NCBI RefSeq assembly: GCF_000321415.2
Contig: NC_019902.2
Span: 3,286,001 to 3,350,000, forward strand
DNA: 64,000 nucleotides
Direction: 5' to 3'
Source: Thioalkalivibrio nitratireducens DSM 14787
Lineage (GTDB): Bacteria; Pseudomonadota; Gammaproteobacteria; Ectothiorhodospirales; Ectothiorhodospiraceae
Below are positions 16,880 through 28,176 of this stretch, piece after piece; position 1 is the stretch's first letter, and each line of letters starts with the position of its first letter. The position numbers and the translations under genes are program-made. Under the pieces are notes generated by a model. The model did no database searches. It was not told the DNA's origin and was given only the letters and a program-made list of their open reading frames with translations.

Positions 16880-17281
16880 TTACATCCGGTCCGCCGCCTT
16901 CTCCTGTACCTGCTGCATCAGTTCGGGATCGTCCTGCAGCGCGATCGCGACTTCATTGTACTCCTGTACGCTCATCCCGGACTCCTCGACGGCGCGCATC
17001 ATCTCGTGCTGGGCCTCCTGCTGCATCGTCTGAGCCTCGTGCTCGTCGGATGCTGACTGGAGCCGCTCGGCGAAGTCCTCGCGGATCTGCTGCACCGCGA
17101 TGAAGGCGTCAACAAAGGTGTCGACGGTCTGCTCGGTGAGCGCTGCCGAGCCCGGGGTAGTTTCACCGTAGGCGGGAGGCGGCGCCGCGCCGGCACCACC
17201 GTAGTCCTGCGCCAGAGCGGTACCGCCGAGGGCGAACAGGGAAGTCAGCGCCAGGGTCAGCGTGGTCTTGCGAATCGTCAT
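16880..17281 (-). CDS. Secreted DUF4168 protein
   Basis: The 133-residue protein has a signal peptide ([20 protein letters not shown], cleavage after ALA before QDYGG), a Gly/Pro-rich linker and a helical C-terminal part with [15 protein letters not shown] and the [18 protein letters not shown] ending typical of DUF4168. The function is unknown; the family is periplasmic or surface-associated. The ATG at 17281 is chosen because an AAAGGAG Shine-Dalgarno precedes it and the signal peptide starts there. Confidence 0.85.
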   Translation of the reverse strand: MTIRKTTLTLALTSLFALGGTALAQDYGGAGAAPPPAYGETTPGSAALTEQTVDTFVDAFIAVQQIREDFAERLQSASDEHEAQTMQQEAQHEMMRAVEESGMSVQEYNEVAIALQDDPELMQQVQEKAADRM

Positions 17282-17478
17282 CAATAGGCTCCTTTCGGTT
17301 GCATTGGTCTGGATTGCACCGAAAGGCGTAGCAGTGATCGTGCCAGGATCGGCCAAAAACTAGAATTTACTTGATTTTCCGACAGATGAGATCGAACCAA
17401 GGAGGATCTACCCAGCTCCGGGCGCCGCCCCGTTCGTGTCATTTCGACACATGCGTCAAAGCGCCCCGTTTCGCAGTG

Positions 17479-18864
<1,386 letters not shown>

Positions 18865-18880
18865 TAATCGTGCCCCGCGG

Positions 18881-20368
18881 TCACGAGGCGCGTTCCCCAT
18901 CCACGGGCAGTGTCATCACGAAACGCGTACCACTCTGCGGCTCGCGATCCAGCCAGATCCGGCCACCGTGATCCTCCACCGCGGCATGGGCCACCGCAAG
19001 CCCCAGCCCGGTTCCCGCACCCACGGGCTTGGTCGTGAAGAACGGATCGAAGACATGGTCCCGGTGTTCCTCGGCGATGCCGGGGCCATCGTCCTCCACC
19101 GACAGTTCGACAGCGGAATCCGCGGTGTCCTGCAGCTGGCACCAGCGCACGACGACCCGGGTGCGGGCTGCCTGGATCGCATTCCCGACCAGGTTGCCCA
19201 GCGCCTGCTCCAGCCGCACCGGATCCACCTGGACCCGGAGGTCGTCGGCGTTCGCGGGGGCCTGGACGCAGATCTTGACATCCGGGCGGTCGTGCGCGGT
19301 GCGCGCACGCGCGACCACGTCCGCGACCAGCCCTTTCAGGCTCAGGTCGCGCAGGTTCAGCGGATTCCTGCGGGCGAAATCCAGGAGCTGCCGCACGATT
19401 CCTTCGACCCGGCCCAGTTCGTCGAGCACGCTGGTCATCTCCCGGGTCAGCGGGGAGTCTGCTCCGGCCCGGCGACGCGCCCGCTGGGCACGGCCGGCGA
19501 TCACGCCGAGCGGCGTGCCCAGTTCATGGGCCACCCCGGCGGCGAGCTGTCCGATCGCCGCGAGTTTCTGGGACTGGCGCAGCCGGGCCTCGAGTTCGGC
19601 CTGCTGCGCCCTTTGCACTTCAAGGGCTTGCTCCGAATCCTCGCGCCGCTGGATCATGTCGTTCATGTTCGTCGCCAGCAGCCGCAGTTCGTCCGGACCC
19701 TGCTCGGGCACCCGAAGCCCGCGCGCGCCCTCCCCGATCCGCCGCATCGCCTGGGCCAGCCGATCCACGTGGCGCCCAACCGCGCGGTAATAGCCCCACA
19801 GAACCACCAGCAGGAACAGCAAGGACAATACCGCGATCGCCACCCCGCCCTGCCAACGCATCTGCGCGATGTAGGCCTGGAAGCGGGAAACATCCCGGGT
19901 GATCTGCAGAAGACCGATGATGCGTCCCCCCGCGTCAGTCAGCGGTAGAAAGAACGAGAACACCTCGCGACCATGGCGTTCGTCGAACGCGCCCTGGCTA
20001 CCGGTCGCGGTGATCAGCCGGGCGTCGCGGCGGCGGTCCAGTGACGGGCTGCGCGGCCCACTGGTGGCGATCAGGTCGCCGCCCGCATCATAGACGTAGA
20101 CCCCGAACACCTGCTCGAGCTGGAACGCCGAATCCAGCGCCTGCTGCACGTCCATCACATCGCGCCGGATCATCGCGGTCGATATTGGCAGCCGAATCGA
20201 CCGCGCCACCAGTTCGATGTCCTCCTGCATACGCAGCTGCATCTGCTGTTCGAACTCCCGCAGGCCCAGCATGCCGAGGGCGATCAGCACTCCGAGCAGC
20301 GGCACCAGCACGAAGGCGAGCACGGCGTTGCGCAGATTGTTGAGTCGGAATGACACAGTCACGATCAT
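18881..20368 (-). CDS. Membrane sensor histidine kinase
   Basis: The 495-residue protein has a first transmembrane helix (about 15-36), a periplasmic sensor of about 130 residues, a second helix (about 175-193), a HAMP linker, a HisKA domain with His281 in GVAHELGTPLG, and an ATPase domain (N-box NLVGNAIQAA, G1 EDDGPGIAEEH, FDPFFTTKP, G2 GTGLGLAVAHA). It should phosphorylate the NtrC-type regulator encoded just downstream. I use the ATG at 20368, close to the first helix. A transcription terminator stands about 130 bp upstream on the same strand, so a leader or separate small transcript precedes this gene. Confidence 0.93.
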   Translation of the reverse strand: MIVTVSFRLNNLRNAVLAFVLVPLLGVLIALGMLGLREFEQQMQLRMQEDIELVARSIRLPISTAMIRRDVMDVQQALDSAFQLEQVFGVYVYDAGGDLIATSGPRSPSLDRRRDARLITATGSQGAFDERHGREVFSFFLPLTDAGGRIIGLLQITRDVSRFQAYIAQMRWQGGVAIAVLSLLFLLVVLWGYYRAVGRHVDRLAQAMRRIGEGARGLRVPEQGPDELRLLATNMNDMIQRREDSEQALEVQRAQQAELEARLRQSQKLAAIGQLAAGVAHELGTPLGVIAGRAQRARRRAGADSPLTREMTSVLDELGRVEGIVRQLLDFARRNPLNLRDLSLKGLVADVVARARTAHDRPDVKICVQAPANADDLRVQVDPVRLEQALGNLVGNAIQAARTRVVVRWCQLQDTADSAVELSVEDDGPGIAEEHRDHVFDPFFTTKPVGAGTGLGLAVAHAAVEDHGGRIWLDREPQSGTRFVMTLPVDGERAS

Positions 20369-20497
20369 GGAGGCAGTCGGCAGCAGCGGCAACCCCGCTC
20401 ATCGCGCAGATCGCGGACGCAGCCGGAACGCCTGCATCAGGTCACGGGCTCCGCGGGCCGGAAACACGCTGGGGCGACGCATGGGCGGGAACAGGGC

Positions 20498-20526
20498 AAA
20501 AAAAAAGCGCGGACCGAAGTCCGCGC
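20498..20526 (-). terminator. Rho-independent terminator with UUCG tetraloop
   Basis: An 8-bp GC-rich stem closed by C(UUCG)G is followed by nine U on the minus strand. It is the clearest intrinsic terminator in the window. Confidence 0.9.
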
Positions 20527-20625
20527 GAATAACCACCAAAGGAGGATGGAGGAGTACGCTGACCGCAGCAGGGGGGCATGCGATCAACGTATGAGCAGTT
20601 TCTAATATTACGGATGTCGTGTCAA
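20498..20625 (-). ncRNA. Candidate small RNA or leader transcript ending in a strong terminator
   Basis: On the minus strand a TTGACA box (20620-20625) starts a stretch of about 120 bases with no credible ORF, ending in a stem GCGCGGAC-TTCG-GTCCGCGC followed by nine U. The single-stranded part before the stem would carry CUCCUCCAUCCUCC (complement of 20541-20554), an anti-Shine-Dalgarno-like motif common in base-pairing sRNAs. A well-spaced -10 is not evident. It could instead be an attenuating leader of the kinase gene that starts at 20368. Confidence 0.5.
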
Positions 20626-20798
20626 CACCCCCGCCGGCCTTCGCGCTTCCCCGGCGGATCGTCGTTCGCACCCCACGTGGAAGCAGGAAACACCGTCTGC
20701 AACAATGACACGGTCGGCCGCCACGGGTTTCGGGATCCCCCGGCCCCAATGCAACGCTACGGCCAGCGCCTGTGACACCGCCAAAACGGAAGCCCGCC

Positions 20799-21458
20799 AT
20801 GCTCGGATTCGTCAGCATCCCCGTCACCGCGTTCGAACAGAACGCCACGCTGATTTGGTGCGAAACCACCGGCGAAGCGGCCTGGGTGGATCCGGGCGGG
20901 TCTGCCGGAACGCTGCTGAACGAGGCCGCGACCCGGGGGCTGGTTCTGCGCCAGGTCCTGCTGACCCACGGGCATCTCGACCACGTGGGCGCGGCACGTG
21001 AACTTGCAGACCGCGCCGGCATCCCGATCGTGGGGCCCGCCGAGGCGGACCGCTTCTGGCTGGAGCAGTTGCCGATGCAGGCCCGGATGTTTGGCACCGA
21101 AGAGGTGGCCGCCTTCCTGCCCGACCACTGGCTCCGGGATGGCGACCGGGTCCTGGTCGGCGAGCAGATTCTGGACGTGTACGAATGCCCCGGCCATACG
21201 CCGGGGCACGTGGTCTTCCACCATGCGCCCAGTCACCTGGCCCTGGTCGGGGACGTACTCTTTGCCGGCAGCATCGGCCGCTCGGACTTCCCCAGGGGCA
21301 ACCACGCGGACCTGCTGCGCTCGATCGTGACCAAGCTGTGGCCGCTCGGTGCGGAAACCCGCTTCATTCCCGGCCACGGACCGATGTCCACCTTCGGGGA
21401 GGAACGCCGGCACAACCCCTTCGTCAGCGACCAGGCGATCGCGGCGCAGCGAGGCTGA
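20799..21458 (+). CDS. MBL-fold hydrolase, YcbL / type II glyoxalase family
   Basis: The 219-residue protein carries the metallo-beta-lactamase series LTHGHLDHVGAA, ECPGHTPGHVVFHH, VGDVLFAGSIGRSDFP and the final FIPGHGPMSTFGEE, matching YcbL-type hydroxyacylglutathione-hydrolase-like proteins. It is expected to bind two metals and cleave a thioester, in the cytosol. The ATG at 20799 fits the start of family similarity (MLGFVSIPVTAFEQNA). It is monocistronic and convergent with htpX. Confidence 0.9.
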   Translation: MLGFVSIPVTAFEQNATLIWCETTGEAAWVDPGGSAGTLLNEAATRGLVLRQVLLTHGHLDHVGAARELADRAGIPIVGPAEADRFWLEQLPMQARMFGTEEVAAFLPDHWLRDGDRVLVGEQILDVYECPGHTPGHVVFHHAPSHLALVGDVLFAGSIGRSDFPRGNHADLLRSIVTKLWPLGAETRFIPGHGPMSTFGEERRHNPFVSDQAIAAQRG

Positions 21459-21526
21459 CTGACGCTCAGTGGCCTGCTTTCATCCTTCGGGGTGCCTCAC
21501 ACCCGCGTGCCGACCGCCCTCAACAC

Positions 21527-21549
21527 CCTCCCCCAGCAAGTGGGGGAGG
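21527..21549. terminator. Bidirectional hairpin between the YcbL-like gene and htpX
   Basis: Perfect 9-bp arms CCTCCCCCA/TGGGGGAGG with loop GCAAG lie between the two convergent genes. There is no long U-run. Confidence 0.5.
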
Positions 21550-21588
21550 AAGTTCTTCATCGCCAGCGATGGCGCAGGGCCATGGCAG

Positions 21589-22479
21589 TCAGCCGCGCAT
21601 TCCCTTCAGCGCCATGATCCGCTCCTCGATCGGCGGGTGGGTCATGAACAGACGCTTGATCCCCTGCGGCACGCCGCCACGGATCCCGAAGGCCGCCATC
21701 TGATCGGGCATGTCGACCGGCCGGCCGGAGGCGCGCGCCAGCGACTCGAGCGCACCGATCATCTGGTCGCGGCCCGCGAGCTTCGCACCTGCCTCGTCGG
21801 CCCGGAACTCGCGCTGGCGCGAGAACCACATCACGATGATCGATGCCAAGATCGCGAGCAGAATCTCGGCGACGATGGTGGTGATCCAGAACGCCGGTCC
21901 GTGCCCCTGCTCGTTCTTGAACACGACCCGGTCCACGAAATGGCCCAGTACCCGTGCCAGGAAAATCACGAAGGTGTTCACCACCCCCTGGATCAGCGCC
22001 AGGGTCACCATGTCCCCGTTGGCGACGTGCCCCACCTCGTGACCGAGCACCGCCTCGACCTCGCCCTGGCTCATGCTGCGCATCAGCCCGCTGCTGACCG
22101 CGACCAGCGCGTTGTTCCGGCTCATGCCGGTGGCGAACGCATTGGGGTCGGGTGAGTCGTAAATGCCAACCTCGGGCATCCCGATGCCAGCTGCCCGAGC
22201 CTGGCGTCGGACGGTCTCGAGCAGCCATTGCTCGGTGGCGTTGCGGGGCTCCTCGATCACGTGGACGTTCATCGTCTTCTTGGCCATCCACTTGGAAATG
22301 GCCAGCGAGATGAACGAGCCGCCGAAACCGAACACCGCCGCGAAGACCAGCAGCGCATTCAAGTTCAAACCCACGCCCTGCTCGTCCAGGATGCGTTCCA
22401 CCCCGAGGATGCGCAGCGTGATGCTCAGCACCACGATGATGGCGAGGTTCGTACCCAAAAACAGCATGATACGTTTCAT
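21589..22479 (-). CDS. htpX: Membrane zinc metalloprotease HtpX
   Basis: The 296-residue protein begins [19 protein letters not shown], has two N-terminal transmembrane helices (about 4-24, 40-61), the zinc motif HEVGH (147-151), two more helices (about 158-178, 193-213) and the third ligand region [13 protein letters not shown]. HtpX degrades damaged membrane proteins with FtsH. It lies 91 bp downstream of parC on the same strand but may have its own promoter in that gap. Confidence 0.97.
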   Translation of the reverse strand: MKRIMLFLGTNLAIIVVLSITLRILGVERILDEQGVGLNLNALLVFAAVFGFGGSFISLAISKWMAKKTMNVHVIEEPRNATEQWLLETVRRQARAAGIGMPEVGIYDSPDPNAFATGMSRNNALVAVSSGLMRSMSQGEVEAVLGHEVGHVANGDMVTLALIQGVVNTFVIFLARVLGHFVDRVVFKNEQGHGPAFWITTIVAEILLAILASIIVMWFSRQREFRADEAGAKLAGRDQMIGALESLARASGRPVDMPDQMAAFGIRGGVPQGIKRLFMTHPPIEERIMALKGMRG

Positions 22480-22570
22480 GGTGACTCCGAGCGATTGACC
22501 AGAAATTCAGGATTGACCGGGCATTATAGATGGGGCGGAACCCGAGAAATTCAAGCCTTGTGCACCTGCC

Positions 22571-24823
22571 TCACAGCTGCACCTCCAGCCGGTCCACCTT
22601 CTGGTAGCCGCGCGGCAGCTTCAGACCCCGCCGGCCCCGCTCGCCCTCGTACTCGGCCCACTCGGACGGGCCCATGCCTTTGAACCTGCGCCCGGCGTGC
22701 ACCACCAGCGTCGCGCCTTCGGGCAGCACTGCGATCGCCACCACCCGCTCCTTGCCTTCTTTCAGGCGGGCCGCAGGGATACCGATGATCTTGTTGCCCT
22801 TGCCGCGCGCCATCTCCGGCAGATCGGCCGCACGAATCACCAGCAGGTGACCCTCGGAGGTTGCCAGCGCGATCCGATCGGTCTCGGCCTCGCGCAGCCG
22901 CTGTGGCGCCAGCACACCCGCCCCGGCAGACACGTTCAGCACGGCCTTGCCGGCCTTCTGGCGGCTGAACAGGTCGCCGAGCCGGACCACGAATCCATAA
23001 CCGTGATCGGTGGCCAGCGCCCAGCGCTCATCCGACGCCCCGGTTGCAAGTCCGACGAAGTGGCCGCCGTCTGCCAGCGTCACGCGTCCGGAAAGCGGTT
23101 CGCCCTGCCCGCGCGCCGACGGCAGCGTGTGCGCCGGCAGCGTGTAGGCGCGGCCGGTCGAATCCAGGAACGCAACCGGCTGATTGCTGCGTCCGGCGAG
23201 CGCGGCCAGGAAACCATCCCCCGCTTTGTAGTTCAGTGCGGCCGGGTCCACCTCGTGGCCTTTCGCCGCACGCACCCAGCCCATTTTCGACAGCACGATG
23301 GTCAGCGGCTCGGTCGGCACCAGCGCGGTTTCTTCGAGCGCCTGCGCGGCCGAGCGCTCGACCAGCGGCGACCGGCGGTCGTCGCCGAAGTTCTCGGCAT
23401 CGGTGCGAATCTCGTCCGCGACCAGGCGCTTCAGGCGCCGCTCCGACGCCAGGGTCTTCTCCAGTTGTTCGCGCTCGGCGGCAAGTTCATCCTGCTCGCC
23501 GCGGATCTTCATTTCCTCGAGCTTCGCCAGGTGCCGCAGCTTCAGTTCCAGGATCGCCTCGGCCTGGATATCGCTGAGGCCAAAGCGCTCCATCAGCACC
23601 GGTTTGGGCTTGTCGTTCTCCCGGATGATCCGGATCACCTCGTCGATGTTCAGATAAGCGATCAGCAGGCCGGCCAGCACGTGCAGCCGCGCGAGCACCT
23701 TGTCGAGCCGCCACTGCAGCCGCCGGCGCACGGTCGCCACGCGAAACCCCAGCCACTCGATCAGGAGTTCGCGCAGGTTTTTCACCCGCGGGCGACCGTC
23801 GAGACCGATCAGGTTCATGTTGACGCGGTAGCTCTTCTCGAGGTCGGTTGTCGCGAACAAGTGGACCATCAGACCCTCGATGTCGACGCGCTGGCTGCGT
23901 GGGGTGATCACCAGCCGGGTCGGGTGTTCGTGGTCGGACTCGTCGCGCAGATCCTCGACCATCGGCAACTTCTTCGCGTTGATCTGGCCCGCGATCTGTT
24001 CCAGCACCCGCGCCCCCGAGGCCTGGTAGGGCAGCGCGGTGATCACGATATCGCCGTTCTCGCGCTCGTAGCGGGCCCGCGCGCGCACCGCTCCATGCCC
24101 GCTCGCGTACATCTTTCGCAGGTCTCCGCGCGAGGTGATGATCTCCGACTCGCAGGGGAAGTCGGGGCCGGGGATGTGCTCGATCAGGTCGTCCACGGTC
24201 GCATCCGGGTGTTTCAGCAGGTGCACGCAAGCAGCCGCGACCTCGCGCAGGTTGTGCGGCAGGATGTCGGTCGCCATGCCCACCGCGATCCCGGTCGCAC
24301 CATTGAGAAGCACGTTCGGAAGCCGCGCAGGCAGCACCTTCGGTTCTTCCAACGTGCCGTCGAAGTTCGGCGCCCAGTCCACCGTCCCCTGGTCGAGTTC
24401 GGACAGCAGCAGCTGGGCGTAGCGCGACAACCGCGACTCGGTGTAGCGCATCGCCGCGAAGCTCTTCGGGTCGTCCGGCGAGCCCCAGTTGCCCTGCCCG
24501 TCGACAAACGGGTAGCGGTAGGAAAACGGCTGCGCCATCAGCACCATCGCCTCGTAGCAGGCGCTGTCGCCGTGCGGATGGAACTTGCCGAGCACATCCC
24601 CGACAGTACGCGCGGATTTCTTGTACTTCGCAGTCGCGGTCAGTCCCAGCTCGCTCATCGCGTAGATAATCCGCCGCTGCACCGGCTTCAGGCCGTCGCC
24701 CACATGAGGCAGGGCCCGGTCCAGGATCACGTACATGGAATAGTCCAGGTACGCCTTCTCGGTGAAATCCTTCAGCGGCAGACGCTCGGCATCCGCGAAG
24801 TCCAGCGTCAGGTTCTCGGGCAT
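22571..24823 (-). CDS. parC: DNA topoisomerase IV subunit A
   Basis: The 750-residue protein shows the GyrA/ParC breakage domain: [40 protein letters not shown] in parts (KFHPHGD) and the active-site Tyr in [14 protein letters not shown], with a shorter C-terminal beta-pinwheel region than GyrA. Together with ParE it decatenates daughter chromosomes. The ATG at 24823 matches the ParC start ([20 protein letters not shown]). parE is not in the window. Confidence 0.97.
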   Translation of the reverse strand: MPENLTLDFADAERLPLKDFTEKAYLDYSMYVILDRALPHVGDGLKPVQRRIIYAMSELGLTATAKYKKSARTVGDVLGKFHPHGDSACYEAMVLMAQPFSYRYPFVDGQGNWGSPDDPKSFAAMRYTESRLSRYAQLLLSELDQGTVDWAPNFDGTLEEPKVLPARLPNVLLNGATGIAVGMATDILPHNLREVAAACVHLLKHPDATVDDLIEHIPGPDFPCESEIITSRGDLRKMYASGHGAVRARARYERENGDIVITALPYQASGARVLEQIAGQINAKKLPMVEDLRDESDHEHPTRLVITPRSQRVDIEGLMVHLFATTDLEKSYRVNMNLIGLDGRPRVKNLRELLIEWLGFRVATVRRRLQWRLDKVLARLHVLAGLLIAYLNIDEVIRIIRENDKPKPVLMERFGLSDIQAEAILELKLRHLAKLEEMKIRGEQDELAAEREQLEKTLASERRLKRLVADEIRTDAENFGDDRRSPLVERSAAQALEETALVPTEPLTIVLSKMGWVRAAKGHEVDPAALNYKAGDGFLAALAGRSNQPVAFLDSTGRAYTLPAHTLPSARGQGEPLSGRVTLADGGHFVGLATGASDERWALATDHGYGFVVRLGDLFSRQKAGKAVLNVSAGAGVLAPQRLREAETDRIALATSEGHLLVIRAADLPEMARGKGNKIIGIPAARLKEGKERVVAIAVLPEGATLVVHAGRRFKGMGPSEWAEYEGERGRRGLKLPRGYQKVDRLEVQL

Positions 24824-24960
24824 TGCGTTGCGCTCCGGTTCGGGGGCTGCAGGGCAGAGGGATGGCCCCCAGCGCCGATTTGCCCGGCGCCGGGCGCGGC
24901 CGTACTGTAGCCAGTTCGGATCGCGCATTCCAACGCAATTTCGCGGCACGGGGGACCGGT

Positions 24961-26391
24961 TTGGACCTGGAGACAGGCTGGATCGCCAGCGGCATCGCGG
25001 CCGCCGTATTCCTGCTGGCCGTCGCCACCGCGGTACATGCGCTGCTGCAGCGCCGGGAGACCGGGGCGGTGATCGCCTGGGTCGGCCTGATCTTCCTGTT
25101 GCCGCTGGCCGGTTCGATCCTGTATTGGCTGTTCGGAATAAACCGCATCCGCAGGCGCGCCCGGGCGCTGCGCGAGGGCCACAGCCCCGCCCCGGCCGCT
25201 CACCGCAGCCTCGACGTGGACCCCGACCTGAGCGCGCGCTGGCGCGGGCTGCTCGGCTCCGGCGACGCGCTGAGCCCGTTCACCGTTGCGCCGGGTAACC
25301 GCGTGACCCCGCTGTTCGATGGCGACCGGGCCTACCAGGCGATGCTCTACGCGATCGACGGGGCGCAGCGGCGCGTGACCCTCGCGACCTATATCTTCGA
25401 CGCCGACCCCATCGGCCTGCATTTCGCCGAGCGGCTGAAGGCCGCCCGGGACCGTGGCGTCGACGTGCGGGTGCTGATCGACGGCATCGGCGCCCGCTAC
25501 AGCCGCCGCAGCATGCTGCGGCATCTGCGCCGGCTCGGGGTCCGTACCGCGGCGTTCCTGCCAGTACAGCTGCCGCGCACCGTCGCGGTATTCAATCTCC
25601 GGAATCACCGCAAGCTGCTGGTCGTCGACGGCACGATCGGATTCACCGGCGGCATGAACATCCGGCGCGGTCACTGCCGGACCGCCCCCGGCAAGCACCC
25701 GATTCACGATCTCCACTTCGAAATCGAAGGGCCTGTGGTGGAGCAGCTCGAGGCGATCTTCTGCGAGGACTGGCACTTCAGTACGCGGGAACGGGTCACG
25801 ACCGCACCGGGATCGGACCGGCCGGCCGGTCCGCCGCCCGGCCACACACCGTGCCGGGGGCTTCCCGACGGCCCCGACGAAGACTTCGAGGTTCTGCAGT
25901 TCACGCTGCTGGCGGCGCTGGCCGAGGCCCGGGAGCGGGTCACCATCGTGACGCCCTACTTCCTGCCCGATGTCGGCCTGCTCGGCGCGTTGAAGACCGC
26001 AGCGCTGCGCGGGGTACAGGTGGACATCCTGCTTCCGGAACGCAGCAATCTGCGCCTGGTGCAGTGGGCCGGAAACCCGCTGCACACGGAACTAGTGGAA
26101 CGTGGCTGCCGGTTGTGGCTCACCCCGCCGCCGTTCAACCACAGCAAGCTGATGCTGGTCGACGAGTGCTGGGTACTGTTCGGGTCGGGCAACTGGGATC
26201 CACGCAGCCTGCGGCTGAATTTCGAGTTCAACGTCGAATGCTACGACGCCGAACTGGGCCGCCGGCTGGGCCGCTGGGCATCCGAGCTGCGCGCACGCTC
26301 GCGGCGGCTGGATCTCGCCGAGATCCAGAAACGGCCGATCCCGATGCGCCTGCGCGACGGGGCCGCACGGCTCCTGACGCCGTACCTCTAA
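24961..26391 (+). CDS. cls: Cardiolipin synthase (PLD family)
   Basis: The 476-residue protein has two N-terminal transmembrane helices (about 8-30 and 39-60, the second ending in [12 protein letters not shown]) and two PLD motifs, [19 protein letters not shown] and [19 protein letters not shown] (HxK(x)4D both intact). It condenses phosphatidylglycerol, or PG with PE, into cardiolipin in the inner membrane. I favour the TTG at 24961, which has a GGGGGA Shine-Dalgarno and gives normal length; ATGs further upstream (24823, 24862) overlap the divergent parC start region. The extension before the first helix in those longer forms is not membrane-like. Confidence 0.9.
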   Translation: MDLETGWIASGIAAAVFLLAVATAVHALLQRRETGAVIAWVGLIFLLPLAGSILYWLFGINRIRRRARALREGHSPAPAAHRSLDVDPDLSARWRGLLGSGDALSPFTVAPGNRVTPLFDGDRAYQAMLYAIDGAQRRVTLATYIFDADPIGLHFAERLKAARDRGVDVRVLIDGIGARYSRRSMLRHLRRLGVRTAAFLPVQLPRTVAVFNLRNHRKLLVVDGTIGFTGGMNIRRGHCRTAPGKHPIHDLHFEIEGPVVEQLEAIFCEDWHFSTRERVTTAPGSDRPAGPPPGHTPCRGLPDGPDEDFEVLQFTLLAALAEARERVTIVTPYFLPDVGLLGALKTAALRGVQVDILLPERSNLRLVQWAGNPLHTELVERGCRLWLTPPPFNHSKLMLVDECWVLFGSGNWDPRSLRLNFEFNVECYDAELGRRLGRWASELRARSRRLDLAEIQKRPIPMRLRDGAARLLTPYL

Positions 26392-26537
26392 CCGGCACGG
26401 CCCTCGCCCCCCGCGCGTGACTCGCGTCCATGCCAGTCGCAGCGTGTGCGGTCGACGGTGTAGTCTGAACCCATGGATGTGATCTTCCGCGGGCCGGACC
26501 CGCAAACGCCAACCCGTAACGCCGGAGGCGCGAGCCG

Positions 26538-27365
26538 ATGTTCCTGAACCTGTTCCGCCGCGACCCCCTGCTGGATGAAACGACCCGGCAGTGGATCCAC
26601 GAAGTCTTCGCGTGGGCGCTGCGCCACCAGGGTCCCGGGGTATTCTTCCGCAAGACCGACCTGGTGCTGCCGACTCCTGAGTACTTTCCGGGCCGCGCCA
26701 GCAGCGTGCACGGCATGGCGCAGCTGATGTTCGAGTCGGTCCGCAGGCACGCCGGCCTCGACCACTGGCCTTGCCACCTGCTGGAACCGGGTGCGCTGAC
26801 CGCGCAGCCCTACCCCCGCCATGCACCGGGTCCCGCATACCGCGCCCGCAAGGAACCGGCCCAGGCGACAGACGGGGCGGTTTCCACCGCCCTGTTCAGC
26901 TATTCACCGGAACTGGTCGGAAACCCCGAAGCGCTGATCGCGACCTTCGCGCGTGATTTCGCGCAGCATGTCGCCGCTTCCGCCCCCGAGGCCCCGCCCG
27001 GGGGCCGAGAAAACTGGCCACACGTCACCGAACTAGTCAGCGTCTTCATGGGCTTCGGGCTGATGCTGGCGAACACCGCCTTCAGCGTGCGGGTCAACCG
27101 CTGTGGTTCCTGCCAGGGGCCGGCAGCCGAACGCAGCGGCTACCTTTCGCGGGCCGACCTGACCTATGCGCTAGCCCTCTTCTGCAGGCTGAAGGACATC
27201 CCGGCGGGGCAGGCGCGCAGGCACCTGAAGGCGGCCCTGCGGCCGGTATTCCGGCGTGCCCTGGCGCAGATCGACCGCCACCCGCAAGACCTCGAGACAC
27301 TGAAGGCAACGGCGCCGGCGGTCGCCGGCGCCCCAGCGGCAGGAGTTCTGACCCTCCCGCGCTGA
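26538..27365 (+). CDS. Conserved hypothetical protein
   Basis: The 275-residue protein starts after a GGAGG Shine-Dalgarno. Landmarks are TRQWIHEVFAWALRH, LVLPTPEYFPGR, ALIATFARDFAQHV, ELVSVFMGFGLMLANTAF and YLSRADLTYALALFCRLK. I recall related uncharacterised proteins with a metalloprotease-like HExxH where this one reads RDFAQH, so it may be a degenerate, non-catalytic member; that is from memory and unverified. There is no signal peptide. It lies convergent with the cytochrome gene, 7 bp apart. Confidence 0.75.
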   Translation: MFLNLFRRDPLLDETTRQWIHEVFAWALRHQGPGVFFRKTDLVLPTPEYFPGRASSVHGMAQLMFESVRRHAGLDHWPCHLLEPGALTAQPYPRHAPGPAYRARKEPAQATDGAVSTALFSYSPELVGNPEALIATFARDFAQHVAASAPEAPPGGRENWPHVTELVSVFMGFGLMLANTAFSVRVNRCGSCQGPAAERSGYLSRADLTYALALFCRLKDIPAGQARRHLKAALRPVFRRALAQIDRHPQDLETLKATAPAVAGAPAAGVLTLPR

Positions 27366-27372
27366 CCAGCCC

Positions 27373-27924
27373 TCAGGGCGCAGGGAAATTGGCGTCATAG
27401 TCCAGCCATGCGGCGTAGATCCGGTCCGGCCAGTGGCTCTGAAACCAGGCGATCACGGCATCGATCTCCGCAGCCGACAGGATATCCGCAAACGGCGGCA
27501 TGTCGCCGTGCTCGGGATCGGAGCCCTCCCGGATCTGCTGCCGCAGCTGCCAGAGCGGGTGGTGCCAGGTGTGCGCCGTGCCGTTCAGCGGCGGCGGCCG
27601 CCAGCGGCCATCCGGCAGGCGCCGTCGCCATTCCTCGGCGCCTTCGGCCTGCCCACCATGGCACGATGCGCAGTACGCAACATACAGCGGAGCGCCCTGC
27701 ATGACCTGCTCGACCGTATACCACCGGCCGGTCTCCGCATCCCGTCGTTCTGCCTCGCGCGGGGGCTCCGTGCAGCCGGCCACCAGCAGCCCCGCAATCA
27801 CGATTGCGGCAATCGCGAGGTGCGCCGCGGCCACTCCCCGCGCGCGACCGGGTCGTTTTCGCTCGCGTAACGGCCGTGCTCGCGCATCAACCTCAACCTC
27901 GCCGCCATGAACCAGGTCCATCAT
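27373..27924 (-). CDS. c-type cytochrome lipoprotein
   Basis: The 183-residue protein has a long charged N-terminus (about 32 residues), a hydrophobic stretch ending in a lipobox (IAGLLVAGC, about residues 41-49) and a single class I cytochrome c domain with heme motif CASCH and a probable axial Met in GDMPPFADIL. It would be membrane-anchored on the outer face of the inner membrane or on the outer membrane, acting as electron carrier; partner unknown. The ATG-ATG pair at 27924 follows a GGAGG. A later start nearer the hydrophobic stretch is possible because the n-region is unusually long. Confidence 0.85.
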   Translation of the reverse strand: MMDLVHGGEVEVDARARPLRERKRPGRARGVAAAHLAIAAIVIAGLLVAGCTEPPREAERRDAETGRWYTVEQVMQGAPLYVAYCASCHGGQAEGAEEWRRRLPDGRWRPPPLNGTAHTWHHPLWQLRQQIREGSDPEHGDMPPFADILSAAEIDAVIAWFQSHWPDRIYAAWLDYDANFPAP

Positions 27925-28176
27925 CGAATCCGATACCTCCGAGTCAAAACGTCCGTCCGACTGCCGCGTGGGAACCCACTTCGGCACCGGGGCAGCCCGA
28001 AACCTTGAGACTTGAGCCGATACGCGGCACGCTGACTACACTGTGGAGGACAACCGCCCCGAACTGAAGCCATTCAGGTTCGCCGACGGACAACCTCCCA
28101 CGGTCAACGAGAAGAACGATTTCCGGGCCAACACGATACCGCACCGGACCAACCACCGCCCCAAGGAGACCGCACC

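Larger units (their letters stand above)
20369..20798. other. Non-coding region between kinase and MBL hydrolase genes, contains an sRNA/leader candidate
   Basis: Apart from the terminator-ended minus-strand unit described separately, I see no gene. A 17-codon plus-strand frame (ATG at 20546) lacks proper Shine-Dalgarno spacing. Confidence 0.5.

Noticed and set aside
20546-20599. 17-codon plus-strand peptide in the sRNA region
   Set aside because: The GGAGG touches the ATG with no spacing, and the opposite strand has the terminator.
22697-24910. A 737-codon open frame on the plus strand over parC
   Set aside because: Antisense shadow of parC, His/Arg/Gln-rich composition and no known domain.
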